Positions 25,802 through 33,020 of a stretch of 64,000 nucleotides of DNA are shown piece by piece. The notes below the pieces were generated by a model. It was not told the DNA's origin, did no database searches, and saw only the letters and a list, made by a program, of their open reading frames with translations. Source of the DNA: Comamonadaceae bacterium G21597-S1. GTDB taxonomy: Bacteria; Pseudomonadota; Gammaproteobacteria; Burkholderiales; Burkholderiaceae_C. The stretch lies in assembly GCA_027214345.1 (NCBI GenBank), contig JAPWHR010000002.1, positions 124,001-188,000 on the forward strand. The letters are read 5' to 3'. The position numbers and the translations under genes were made by a program. Position 1 is the stretch's first letter. Every line of letters starts with the position of its first letter.

Positions 25802-27081
25802 ACATGAACGTGCTGACGATCCTGGGCGGAGGCAGCGCCTACACCCCGGGCTTGCTGCAAGCCCTGATTGCGCATGCCGACGAACTACCACTCACCACCG
25901 TGCGCCTGTACGACACCGATGCCGCGCGGCTGGACACGGTCGCGCGGCTGACGGCCGCCATGGCGCGCGACGCGGGCGCGTTCGCGGTGCAGGCAGTACC
26001 GTCGCTGGAGGCGGCCGTGAGCGGGGCCGACCTGCTGCTGAATTCAACCCGCCCCGGCGGCCTGGCCGCACGCCGCATCGACGAGACCTTGCCGCTGGAG
26101 TTCGGCATTCCGGGCCAGGAAACCGTCGGGCCGGGCGGCTTCTTCTTTGCGCTGCGTTCCGTGCCCGAAGCCCTGCGCGTGGCCGACCTGGTGCAGACGC
26201 TGGCGCCGCAGGCCATCGTTCTGAATTACACCAACCCCAGCAACATCGTCACGCAGGCGCTGGTCGACCGCGGCGGCGTGAACGTCATCGGCATGTGCGA
26301 CCAGTCCGACGAGGACCTGCAGGCCATCTGCCACGCGCTGGGCCGGCCGGCGCGTTACGCGTTTCGCAGCAACGGACTCAACCATGCGAGCTGGTACAGC
26401 GACATCGAACTGGACCGCAGGCCGCTAACCGAGCTGCCCGCGTCGCTGGCCGCGCCCGCCGAATACGACGAGGAGCACCAGCTGCGTTTCGGCCATTCGC
26501 TGGAGCTGGCGCGCCAGAATCCCGGCTACTGGCCGAACTCCTACCTGCCCTATTACCGGTTCCCGGATGACTTCGTCGCGCAGGCGCGGCGGGTCGGCCC
26601 GCGCAGTGACGTAGTGGCGGCCTCGCTCGACCGGTACTACGCGCACTTCGACGAAGAGGCGCGCAAGCCGCATCCGCAACTGCGCTTTTACCGCGGCTCC
26701 GCCGGATTCGGCGACATGGCCGTGACGGTGATCCGGGCACTCGCATCACCCTCGCCACACGCGCTGGTGCTCAACCTGCCGAACCGGGGAAGCACGGCGG
26801 CGTTCGACGACGATACCGTCGTCGAGACGCGGGTCCGGGTGTCGCGGGCCGGCATCGAGCGCATGGACGCCCCAACCCTGCCCGCATCCTTCAACGCGCT
26901 GGCGGAGCAACTCGAGCAGTACCAGCGGCTGACGGCGCGTGTCGCGGCCGGCGGTGCCACCGACGCGATGCAGGTGGCTGCGCTGGCCGCCAATCCGCTG
27001 GTCGCGCAAACACCACTGGCCGAGCGCATGCTGGCCCGGGCCCGAACGCTCTACGGCACGCTGCTGCCCGGCCGCGCATGA
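25798..27081 (+). CDS. Glycoside hydrolase family 4 (6-phospho-glycosidase type)
   Basis: 427-aa NAD- and metal-dependent glycosidase. The Rossmann start is TILGGGSAYTPGLLQAL, and the Asp of LYDTDAARL binds the ribose. The metal ligands are Cys167 in VIGMCDQSDE and His196 in GLNHASWY. GH4 enzymes cleave alpha- or beta-6-phosphoglycosides by oxidation, elimination and reduction, so anomer cannot be predicted. The VIGMCDQSDE metal loop departs from the usual GLCNxP-like forms and may mark a distinct subfamily. It overlaps the kinase and the deacetylase genes by ATGA. Confidence 0.88.
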   Translation: MNMNVLTILGGGSAYTPGLLQALIAHADELPLTTVRLYDTDAARLDTVARLTAAMARDAGAFAVQAVPSLEAAVSGADLLLNSTRPGGLAARRIDETLPLEFGIPGQETVGPGGFFFALRSVPEALRVADLVQTLAPQAIVLNYTNPSNIVTQALVDRGGVNVIGMCDQSDEDLQAICHALGRPARYAFRSNGLNHASWYSDIELDRRPLTELPASLAAPAEYDEEHQLRFGHSLELARQNPGYWPNSYLPYYRFPDDFVAQARRVGPRSDVVAASLDRYYAHFDEEARKPHPQLRFYRGSAGFGDMAVTVIRALASPSPHALVLNLPNRGSTAAFDDDTVVETRVRVSRAGIERMDAPTLPASFNALAEQLEQYQRLTARVAAGGATDAMQVAALAANPLVAQTPLAERMLARARTLYGTLLPGRA

Positions 27082-27932
27082 AGACCCTGTCACTGCTGAC
27101 CCATCGCCACTGGCAGGATTTCGAGCGCGTGGTGATCCTGTCGCCCCACCTCGACGATGCCGCACTGAGTTGCGGCGGCCTGCTGCACACGCTGCGCCAA
27201 CGCGTGTCGACCCTGGTGGTCAGCGTGAGCAGCGCCACCGCGCGCATCGCCAAGGCCGACGGCAGCCGACCGATCTCCAGCCGCAAGGGCCATGTGAGCC
27301 CGCACATGCGGCGGCGCGAAGATATCGCCGCCATGCATTCGGTCGATACCCACTTCGTGCACCTCGGCTTTGCCGATGCGATCTATCGCAGGAGCCCGCT
27401 GACCGGCCGGCTCATCTACCGCAACGAGCGCGAGCGCTGGGTCGCGCCCCGCGTCGACGACATGGCCCATGTCGAGGAGCTCTACCTGGTGCTGCGTCGC
27501 CTGTGCCTGGACCTGGGCCGCATCCTGCTGATCAGCCCGATGGGTATCGGCCATCATGTGGACCATCACATCACCGCCCAGGTGGCGCTGCGCATGGTCA
27601 ACTCCAATGCCGGCGCCGAGCTGCTGTTCTACGAGGATTTTCCGTACGTCGCGGATCCCGGCATGGGCAGCGGCAACCAGGACGACCCTCCGAAGGCGCT
27701 CGGTCGGCTGCAGCTCAAGCCGGCGCAGCGCTTCGTCGTACCGGTCGACGTCGATGCCAAGATGAACCTGCTGCGGCACTATGCCAGCCAGGTCCAGCCG
27801 CTATTCGGCGACGACGACGGCATGCGCGCGCGCATCAGCCAGCAATTGCACGACAACCAGCCCAGCGAGTTCTACTGGCGCGCGTTGCCGCTGCATCCGA
27901 ATCCACCGAAGAAAGAATCCCATGTCTCCTAG
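27078..27932 (+). CDS. PIG-L/LmbE-family N-acetylglucosamine deacetylase
   Basis: 284-aa zinc deacetylase-like protein. The family motif SPHLDDAALSCGG (His24, Asp26, Asp27) and a downstream HHVDHH (His160/His163) supply metal ligands and catalytic Asp. LmbE-type enzymes deacetylate N-acetylglucosamine in free, phospho or glycosidic form (MshB, BshB, archaeal chitobiose deacetylase). It overlaps the GH4 gene by ATGA and the SIS-domain gene by 11 bases. Together with the latter it suggests that an N-acetylglucosamine unit is processed here. Confidence 0.87.
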   Translation: MKTLSLLTHRHWQDFERVVILSPHLDDAALSCGGLLHTLRQRVSTLVVSVSSATARIAKADGSRPISSRKGHVSPHMRRREDIAAMHSVDTHFVHLGFADAIYRRSPLTGRLIYRNERERWVAPRVDDMAHVEELYLVLRRLCLDLGRILLISPMGIGHHVDHHITAQVALRMVNSNAGAELLFYEDFPYVADPGMGSGNQDDPPKALGRLQLKPAQRFVVPVDVDAKMNLLRHYASQVQPLFGDDDGMRARISQQLHDNQPSEFYWRALPLHPNPPKKESHVS

Positions 27933-28935
27933 CATCATGTCCAGCGAAGCACGCAGCGCCCCGGCGGTCCTGCGCTCCGAGGCCGCGCGCTGGCAATACG
28001 AAGCCGCCGCCCTGCACCACCATCTCGCCGGCCGCAGCACCACCGTGCTGCTGGGCCGGGGCAGTTCAGGCAACGTGTGCACGTTTGCCGCATACCTGTT
28101 CGCACTGCAGACCGGGCGGCAACCGATCGAATTCCGGCCATGGCTGGCCACGCAGGAGTTGCCTCGGACCGATTGGAGCAACACGGTCGCGTATGCGTTT
28201 TCGTACTCCGGCCAATCGACCGATATCGCAGCCAGCGCCCAGTGGCTGCGCGCGCGCGGCGCCCTGGTGGTGGCGGTCACGGCTGCCGAGACGACCGACG
28301 CGCACCTGGTGAAAGCGGCGCACCACGTCATTCGACTGGGCTGCGGACCCGAACGGGCGGTGCCGGCCACCAAGAGCGTGATCGCTCAGTTCTTCGCCGC
28401 CGCCGCGCTGGCCGGAATGGACATCGCCGCCGCGGCCGGGCAGACGGCCGATTGCATGCTGCGCATCGATGCCGACGCGGTTCCCGCCCGGCTCGCGGCG
28501 TTCCTGGCCGGCGCGCGCACCGTCACCTGGCTGGCACGCGGGCCGTCCATCGGCGGCGCGCTGGACGCTGCGCTCAAGATGCAGGAGAGTGTCGGCATTC
28601 CGGCCACGGGTTATTCCACCGCCGAATACCTGCACGGTCCGATCGCAGCCGCCAGCCCGGATGACCGGGTCGTGCTGTTCACGGGCACCGACGAACCGAT
28701 GGAGAGCAACCAGGCCGTCAGGACCGCCTTGCTGGCGCGCGGCATTCCGTTCATCAGCCTGGGCGGCGAACAGTCACCCGACGCCCAGCTCCCGCTGCCA
28801 CTGCCCGACGCCCCCTGGGCGCGCACCGCGGTGTTGGCCTATCTCGCCCAGCTTGCATGCGCCGATCTGGCCGGACACTACGGCATCAATCCGGACGCGC
28901 ATCCGTCGCTGCGCAAGGTCACGCAAACCCATTGA
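27922..28935 (+). CDS. SIS-domain glucosamine-6-phosphate deaminase/isomerase-like enzyme
   Basis: 337-aa protein with two SIS domains, equivalent to the isomerase half of GlmS without the glutaminase half. Conserved are GRGSSGN, AFSYSGQSTDI, CGPERAVPATKSVI, ARGPSIGGALDAALKMQE (catalytic Glu), TAEYLHGPIA (His) and the C-tail PSLRKVTQT with its Lys. This set matches NagB-II/GlmD-type deaminases, which turn glucosamine-6-phosphate into fructose-6-phosphate plus ammonia. AgaS-like isomerases are the alternative. The first ATG (27922) overlaps the deacetylase stop; the in-frame ATG at 27937 is also possible. Last gene of the operon. Confidence 0.83.
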   Translation: MSPSIMSSEARSAPAVLRSEAARWQYEAAALHHHLAGRSTTVLLGRGSSGNVCTFAAYLFALQTGRQPIEFRPWLATQELPRTDWSNTVAYAFSYSGQSTDIAASAQWLRARGALVVAVTAAETTDAHLVKAAHHVIRLGCGPERAVPATKSVIAQFFAAAALAGMDIAAAAGQTADCMLRIDADAVPARLAAFLAGARTVTWLARGPSIGGALDAALKMQESVGIPATGYSTAEYLHGPIAAASPDDRVVLFTGTDEPMESNQAVRTALLARGIPFISLGGEQSPDAQLPLPLPDAPWARTAVLAYLAQLACADLAGHYGINPDAHPSLRKVTQTH

Positions 28936-28942
28936 CATGCTG

Positions 28943-28969
28943 CGCCTGCGATGCAACGCATCGCAGGCG
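28943..28969 (+). terminator. Strong 12-bp hairpin at operon end
   Basis: CGCCTGCGATGC and its exact complement are separated by AAC, starting 8 bases after the SIS-domain stop codon. The stem is very stable, but no T-run follows, so termination may be inefficient or Rho-assisted, or the element may protect the 3' end of the mRNA. Confidence 0.5.
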
Positions 28970-29293
28970 ATCGACGCGCGGACGATACACGCGCCGCGCA
29001 AATGCGTTTGCAGCGCGCCATCGTGGCGACGATGACGCAAGGCTCGCGCTCCCAAAAAAGCAGCTGCGAGCACCAAATAAATCACGTCTGCGGCCGATTC
29101 CGGAAAACGGTAATCGAATCATTCACTTAGGGCGCACCATCACACGAACGGCCGCTTCCGGCTGACAAATTGTCACATTCCTGCACCGTCGAAGTTCCTA
29201 CCCTAGACGCCTGAAGTCGCATGCCGGCTTCATCCGGCGCCATGAGGCGCACTGCGGATTTGACACTGTCACTGCATTGAAGGAGCGTCCACC
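28970..29293. other. 324-bp gap ahead of the injection-system operon
   Basis: No gene found. The gap carries a GCAAA/TTTGC inverted repeat inside matching CGC arms (28998-29011), an AT-rich middle (about 29060-29120), the palindrome at 29163-29175, and the ribosome site AAGGAG at 29280-29285. It must hold the promoter of the 27-kb operon, but no convincing -35/-10 pair is visible. Confidence 0.5.
29163..29175. promoter_or_regulatory. Candidate operator palindrome upstream of the eCIS operon
   Basis: TGACAA and TTGTCA form a perfect inverted repeat around a single central A, 118 bases upstream of the sheath gene. It is the cleanest regulator-type palindrome in the gap. The TTGTCA half could also serve as a -35 box, although no matching -10 box follows at normal distance. 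Confidence 0.38.
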
Positions 29294-30895
29294 ATGCCAT
29301 CAGCCCTGACTTATCCAGGGGTCTACATCGAGGAGGTGCCCAGTGGCGTGCGCACCATCACCGGTGTGGCCACATCGATCACCGCCTTCATCGGCCGCGC
29401 AGCCCGAGGCCCGGTCAACCGCGCCGTCCGGGTCCAGAGCTTCACCGAGTACGGACGCGTCTTCGGCGGCTTGTGGCATGCCAGCACGATGGGTTATGCG
29501 GTCAGCCAGTTCTTCCAGCATGGCGGCGCCGACGCCGTCATCGTGCGGGTCTTCAACGGCGACCAGGCCGCAAGCCGGGCCACGCTGACCCTGCCCACCG
29601 CCGGTGGCTCGCTGGTGCTCGAGGCGGCCGCACCCGGCACCTGGGGCAGCGCCTTGCGCGCCACGGTCGACCACAACACGCGCGACACCACCGACACGCT
29701 GTTGTTCAACCTGCTGATCGAGGAGCTCGACCGGCCGGGCGGCAGCACCGCGATCGCGTCGGAGCTGTTCCGCAACGTCTCGGTCGATCCGGCCAGTGCC
29801 CGCTTCGTCAACACCGTTCTGGCCGAACAGTCCAACCTGGTGGCCGTGCGCACCTCGGCGCCGGCCGCCGAAAGCCCGGCCAATGCAACGATTGCCGTGG
29901 CTGCCGCCAACGGAACCGCGAACGCGCCCAATACCCTGGGCAGCAACGGCAACGACATCACCAACACCCACCTGGTCCCCACCAACGCCACGGCCATCGC
30001 CAATCGCGAAGGCATGTATGCGCTGGAGGCGACCGACCTGTTCAACCTGATGGTGCTGCCGCCACTGACCCGCACGCTCGATGTCGGCAACAGCACCTGG
30101 GCACTGGCCGCGAGTTATTGCCAGGATCGCCGCGCCCTGCTGCTCATCGACCCGCCGGCCAGCTGGACGGCCAATGCCGCCACGGCCATCAGCACCGCGG
30201 CCACCGGCGTGAACACGCTGCGCGCCGCGGTCGGCAACGACGACGCACGTAATGCGGCGGTGTATTTCCCGCGGCTGCGCATGGCCGATCCGCTGAGCGA
30301 GAACCGGCTGGCCGAATTCGCCCCCGCGGGTGCGGTGGCCGGCATCATCGCGCGCACCGACGTGCAGCGCGGCGTCTGGAAGGCGCCCGCAGGGCTGGAC
30401 GCGTCGTTTTCCGGCGTGCAGGCGTTCAGCTACACCATGACCGATGCTCAGAACGGCCTGCTCAATCCGGTCGGACTCAACTGCCTGCGCACCTTCCCGG
30501 TCACCGGCAACCTGGTCTGGGGCGCACGCACCCTGGCAGGCGCCGATCAGCTCGCATCCGAATGGAAATACCTGCCGGTGCGCCGGCTCGCACTGTTCCT
30601 CGAGGAGAGCCTCTACCGCGGCAGCCAGTGGGTGGTGTTCGAGCCCAACGACGAACCGCTGTGGGCGCAGATACGGCTGAGCATCGGCGCCTTCATGCAG
30701 AACCTGTTCCGTCAGGGTGCATTCCAGGGCAGCAGCCCGCGCGAGGCCTATTTCGTCAAGTGCGACCCCGAGACGACGACGCAGAACGACATCGACCTGG
30801 GCATCGTCAACATCCTGGTCGGATTCGCACCGCTGAAGCCGGCCGAGTTCGTCGTGCTCAAGATCCAGCAGATGGCCGGTCAGGTCGAGGTTTAA
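29294..30895 (+). CDS. eCIS contractile sheath protein
   Basis: 533-aa sheath monomer of a contractile injection system, the outer cylinder that shortens to drive the inner tube. The start LTYPGVYIEEVPSGVRTI is diagnostic of phage-type tail sheath proteins (Pvc2/Afp2, gp18-like). The C-terminal third (SEWKYLPVRRLALFLEESLYRGSQWVVFEPND...AYFVKCDPETTTQNDID...KPAEFVVLKI) is the conserved sheath core with the linker to neighbours. Only one sheath gene is present. A good ribosome site AAGGAG precedes ATG 29294. First gene of the 27-kb operon. Confidence 0.96.
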   Translation: MPSALTYPGVYIEEVPSGVRTITGVATSITAFIGRAARGPVNRAVRVQSFTEYGRVFGGLWHASTMGYAVSQFFQHGGADAVIVRVFNGDQAASRATLTLPTAGGSLVLEAAAPGTWGSALRATVDHNTRDTTDTLLFNLLIEELDRPGGSTAIASELFRNVSVDPASARFVNTVLAEQSNLVAVRTSAPAAESPANATIAVAAANGTANAPNTLGSNGNDITNTHLVPTNATAIANREGMYALEATDLFNLMVLPPLTRTLDVGNSTWALAASYCQDRRALLLIDPPASWTANAATAISTAATGVNTLRAAVGNDDARNAAVYFPRLRMADPLSENRLAEFAPAGAVAGIIARTDVQRGVWKAPAGLDASFSGVQAFSYTMTDAQNGLLNPVGLNCLRTFPVTGNLVWGARTLAGADQLASEWKYLPVRRLALFLEESLYRGSQWVVFEPNDEPLWAQIRLSIGAFMQNLFRQGAFQGSSPREAYFVKCDPETTTQNDIDLGIVNILVGFAPLKPAEFVVLKIQQMAGQVEV

Positions 30896-30907
30896 GGAGA
30901 CACCGTC

Positions 30908-31432
30908 ATGGCACAGTTCAGCGTCAACGCACAACGTTTCGACCCCTACAAGAATTTCAAGTTTCGCGTCAAGTGGGACGGGCGCTACGTCGCGGGCATC
31001 AGCAAGGTGGGCCCGCTCAAACGCAGCACCGAGCTGGTGGAACACCGCGAGGGAGGCGATCCATCCACCTCACGCAAGTCACCGGGTCGCAGCAAGTTCG
31101 AAGCCATCACGCTCGAACGCGGCGTCACGCACGACACGGAGTTCGAACGCTGGGCCAACAAGGTCTGGAACTTCGGCTCCGGCCTGGGCGCCGAGGTCTC
31201 GCTGCAGGACTTCCGCAAGGATCTGATCATCGAGGTCTACAACGAAGCCGGCCAGCTGGCCCTGGCCTACAAGGTGTTCCGTTGCTGGGTCTCGGAATAC
31301 CAGGCCTTGCCGGACCTTGACGCGAATGCCAATGCCGTCGCGATCCAGACCATCAAGCTCGAGAACGAGGGCTGGGAAAGGGATTACGACGTTTCCGAGC
31401 CATCCGAGCCGCGCTTCACCGAACCGGCATGA
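30908..31432 (+). CDS. eCIS inner tube protein
   Basis: 174-aa tail-tube protein of the T4 gp19/Pvc1 type. Motifs are YKNFKFRVKWDGRYVAGISKVGPLKRSTELVEHREGGD and ITLERGVTHDTEFERWANKVW, ending with a beta-rich segment IQTIKLENEGWERDYD. It stacks as hexameric rings inside the sheath. Many eCIS carry two or three tube paralogues; only one is found here, apart from the adaptor-type protein at 40499. It follows the sheath by 12 bases with an AAGGAGA ribosome site, and its stop overlaps the next start (ATGA). Confidence 0.94.
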   Translation: MAQFSVNAQRFDPYKNFKFRVKWDGRYVAGISKVGPLKRSTELVEHREGGDPSTSRKSPGRSKFEAITLERGVTHDTEFERWANKVWNFGSGLGAEVSLQDFRKDLIIEVYNEAGQLALAYKVFRCWVSEYQALPDLDANANAVAIQTIKLENEGWERDYDVSEPSEPRFTEPA

Positions 31433-32151
31433 CCGCCACCATGAACGGCAACCGCGACTCCGCGCTGCTCGCGTTGTGGGAGCATGGACAGGTCCTGTCC
31501 GCCATCGACCGGGCCCTGATCTTGTGCGCCTGGGCGCGGCCGGAGCTGGACCGGGAGCAACTCTCCCGGTTGCCGCTCGGTGCCGTCAATGCCGCGCTGC
31601 TGCAATTGCGTGGTGCCTGGTTCGGCTCCGAGATCGACCTGGAACTCGCATGCGGACATTGCGGCGAGTCGCTGGAAACGCGCATGGCCACCGGTGACTT
31701 GCTCGCGGATGCGCGCAGCGACGACAGCCCGGCAACGGTGGAGGTACAGGGCTTCGTGTTCCGGCTGCCCGACAGCCTCGACCTGGCCGCCGTCACACAC
31801 GAACCGGACATCGACGTCGCGGCGCACCAACTGCTGCAACGCTGCTGTACCGGCAGGCCCGAACACACCGGCATCGCGCTGCACGCGCTGCTGACCGAGG
31901 CCGGCACGCGCCTCGAGTCGGCCGATCCGCTGGCCGACCTGCGGCTGGACGTGGCCTGCCATGCCTGCGGCCATCACACGCCCGCGGCGCTCGACCCGGG
32001 CAGCGTGTTGTGGGCCGACGTCCAGCAGCAGGCGCGCCTGCTGCTCGAACAGGTCCACACGCTGGCACGGGCCTATGGCTGGACGGAGGGCGAGGTGCTC
32101 TCGCTCGGCGAGGCGCGTCGCGCGGCCTACCTGGACCTGGCAACCGCCTGA
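31429..32151 (+). CDS. Zinc-ribbon protein resembling T4-family baseplate hub assembly chaperones
   Basis: 240-aa protein with two CxxC pairs (CGHC near residue 75 and CHAC near 180) that probably form one or two zinc ribbons. The sequence is helical elsewhere, and ends with a helix containing YGWTEGEVLSLGEARRAAYLDL. Small proteins with this ending and position after the tube gene are found in contractile systems and annotated as T4-type baseplate hub assembly chaperones; I infer the same by context. Coupled to the tube gene by ATGA overlap. The exact role is not established. Confidence 0.6.
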   Translation: MTATMNGNRDSALLALWEHGQVLSAIDRALILCAWARPELDREQLSRLPLGAVNAALLQLRGAWFGSEIDLELACGHCGESLETRMATGDLLADARSDDSPATVEVQGFVFRLPDSLDLAAVTHEPDIDVAAHQLLQRCCTGRPEHTGIALHALLTEAGTRLESADPLADLRLDVACHACGHHTPAALDPGSVLWADVQQQARLLLEQVHTLARAYGWTEGEVLSLGEARRAAYLDLATA

Positions 32152-32172
32152 CGCCATGAGAGGCTGCTGGAC

Positions 32173-32952
32173 ATGACCGGATTCCTCCACCGTCTGGCCC
32201 AGCATGCGAACGGTACCGCGCCCCTGGTGCGATCGGCCGCGGCCACCCGCAGCCCTGCCGGTCTGCCCCACGCCCTGGCATGGCCGCAAGCCGAAGCATC
32301 GGAACACCCTGGGGCTGCCAACCCGATGGCGCATCCGTCTCGCCAGGCGGACGGACGCGACGCAGCACCCGGGCTGCCCCTCGTTGACCGGCATGGGCCC
32401 GACGCCCGGGCACCGCGAGCGCCGGCACCGACAGCGTCACCGCCTCCACCTGCCGCAGCCCCACACGGAGCGCCTGCGCGTCCCGTCGCGACCGACAGCA
32501 ACACCGGTGCGCCAGCCACGCAGCGTGCACCGGATCCGCGACAGAACCTCATGGCCGCGCCACGGGTGACGGAGACGGCGCCGTCATCGCGCGGCCCCGA
32601 AACACAGGATGTGCGACGACCCGGCAATCACAGGGATACACGGCCGCCCTCGGGCCAACCGTTGCCGCACCCCCGCGTCGCCCACGACGCGCGTCCTGGG
32701 CACGACCCGATCGAGGCCGCTCGCCAACACCTTGTTGCGCCGCAACGCGTCCGCGCGCCGGCGATGCCGTCGCAGCCGCGCGGCCGCGACCGGCCGGCGG
32801 CTGCCGAGGAGGCAACCGAGGTCCACGTCCACATCGGCCGCATCGAGGTGACCGCGCTGCAGCCGGCGCCGGCACCGCGCAAGCCGGCCCGCAGCGGCCG
32901 CGCACCCCTGTCGCTGGACGACTACCTGTCACGCCGAAGAGGTGTGTCATGA
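32173..32952 (+). CDS. Disordered Pro/Ala/Arg-rich eCIS-associated protein
   Basis: 259-aa protein, mostly low-complexity and predicted disordered (Pro, Ala, Arg, His, Gly). The one ordered-looking part is near the C-terminus: EEATEVHVHIGRIEVTALQP (about residues 214-233) followed by a basic Pro-rich linker and LSLDDYLSRRR. The VHVHIGRIEV motif followed by LDDYL looks like the conserved end of a family that accompanies eCIS operons, so the gene is real despite its composition. Function unknown; it may be a flexible assembly or loading factor. Its stop is overlapped by the start of a 23-codon ORF. Confidence 0.62.
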   Translation: MTGFLHRLAQHANGTAPLVRSAAATRSPAGLPHALAWPQAEASEHPGAANPMAHPSRQADGRDAAPGLPLVDRHGPDARAPRAPAPTASPPPPAAAPHGAPARPVATDSNTGAPATQRAPDPRQNLMAAPRVTETAPSSRGPETQDVRRPGNHRDTRPPSGQPLPHPRVAHDARPGHDPIEAARQHLVAPQRVRAPAMPSQPRGRDRPAAAEEATEVHVHIGRIEVTALQPAPAPRKPARSGRAPLSLDDYLSRRRGVS

Positions 32953-33020
32953 CGCGATGGGCCGGGCATGTTCCGTGGCGTCAGGCCACGCGCTCCGCCA
33001 CACGGAGGGCCGACGCATGA
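32949..33020 (+). CDS. 23-aa bridging mini-ORF
   Basis: ATG 32949 overlaps the stop of the previous gene (ATGA), and its own stop overlaps the ATG of the DUF4255 gene (ATGA at 33017). It fills the only gap here exactly and contains the ribosome site (GGAGGG, 33004-33009) of the next gene. The Arg-rich peptide has no recognisable family. It may serve only to carry ribosomes across the gap. Confidence 0.3.
   Translation: MTRWAGHVPWRQATRSATRRADA

Noticed and set aside
29300-31045. 581-codon minus-strand frame opposite the sheath gene
   Set aside because: Antisense shadow; the sheath motifs on the plus strand are unambiguous.
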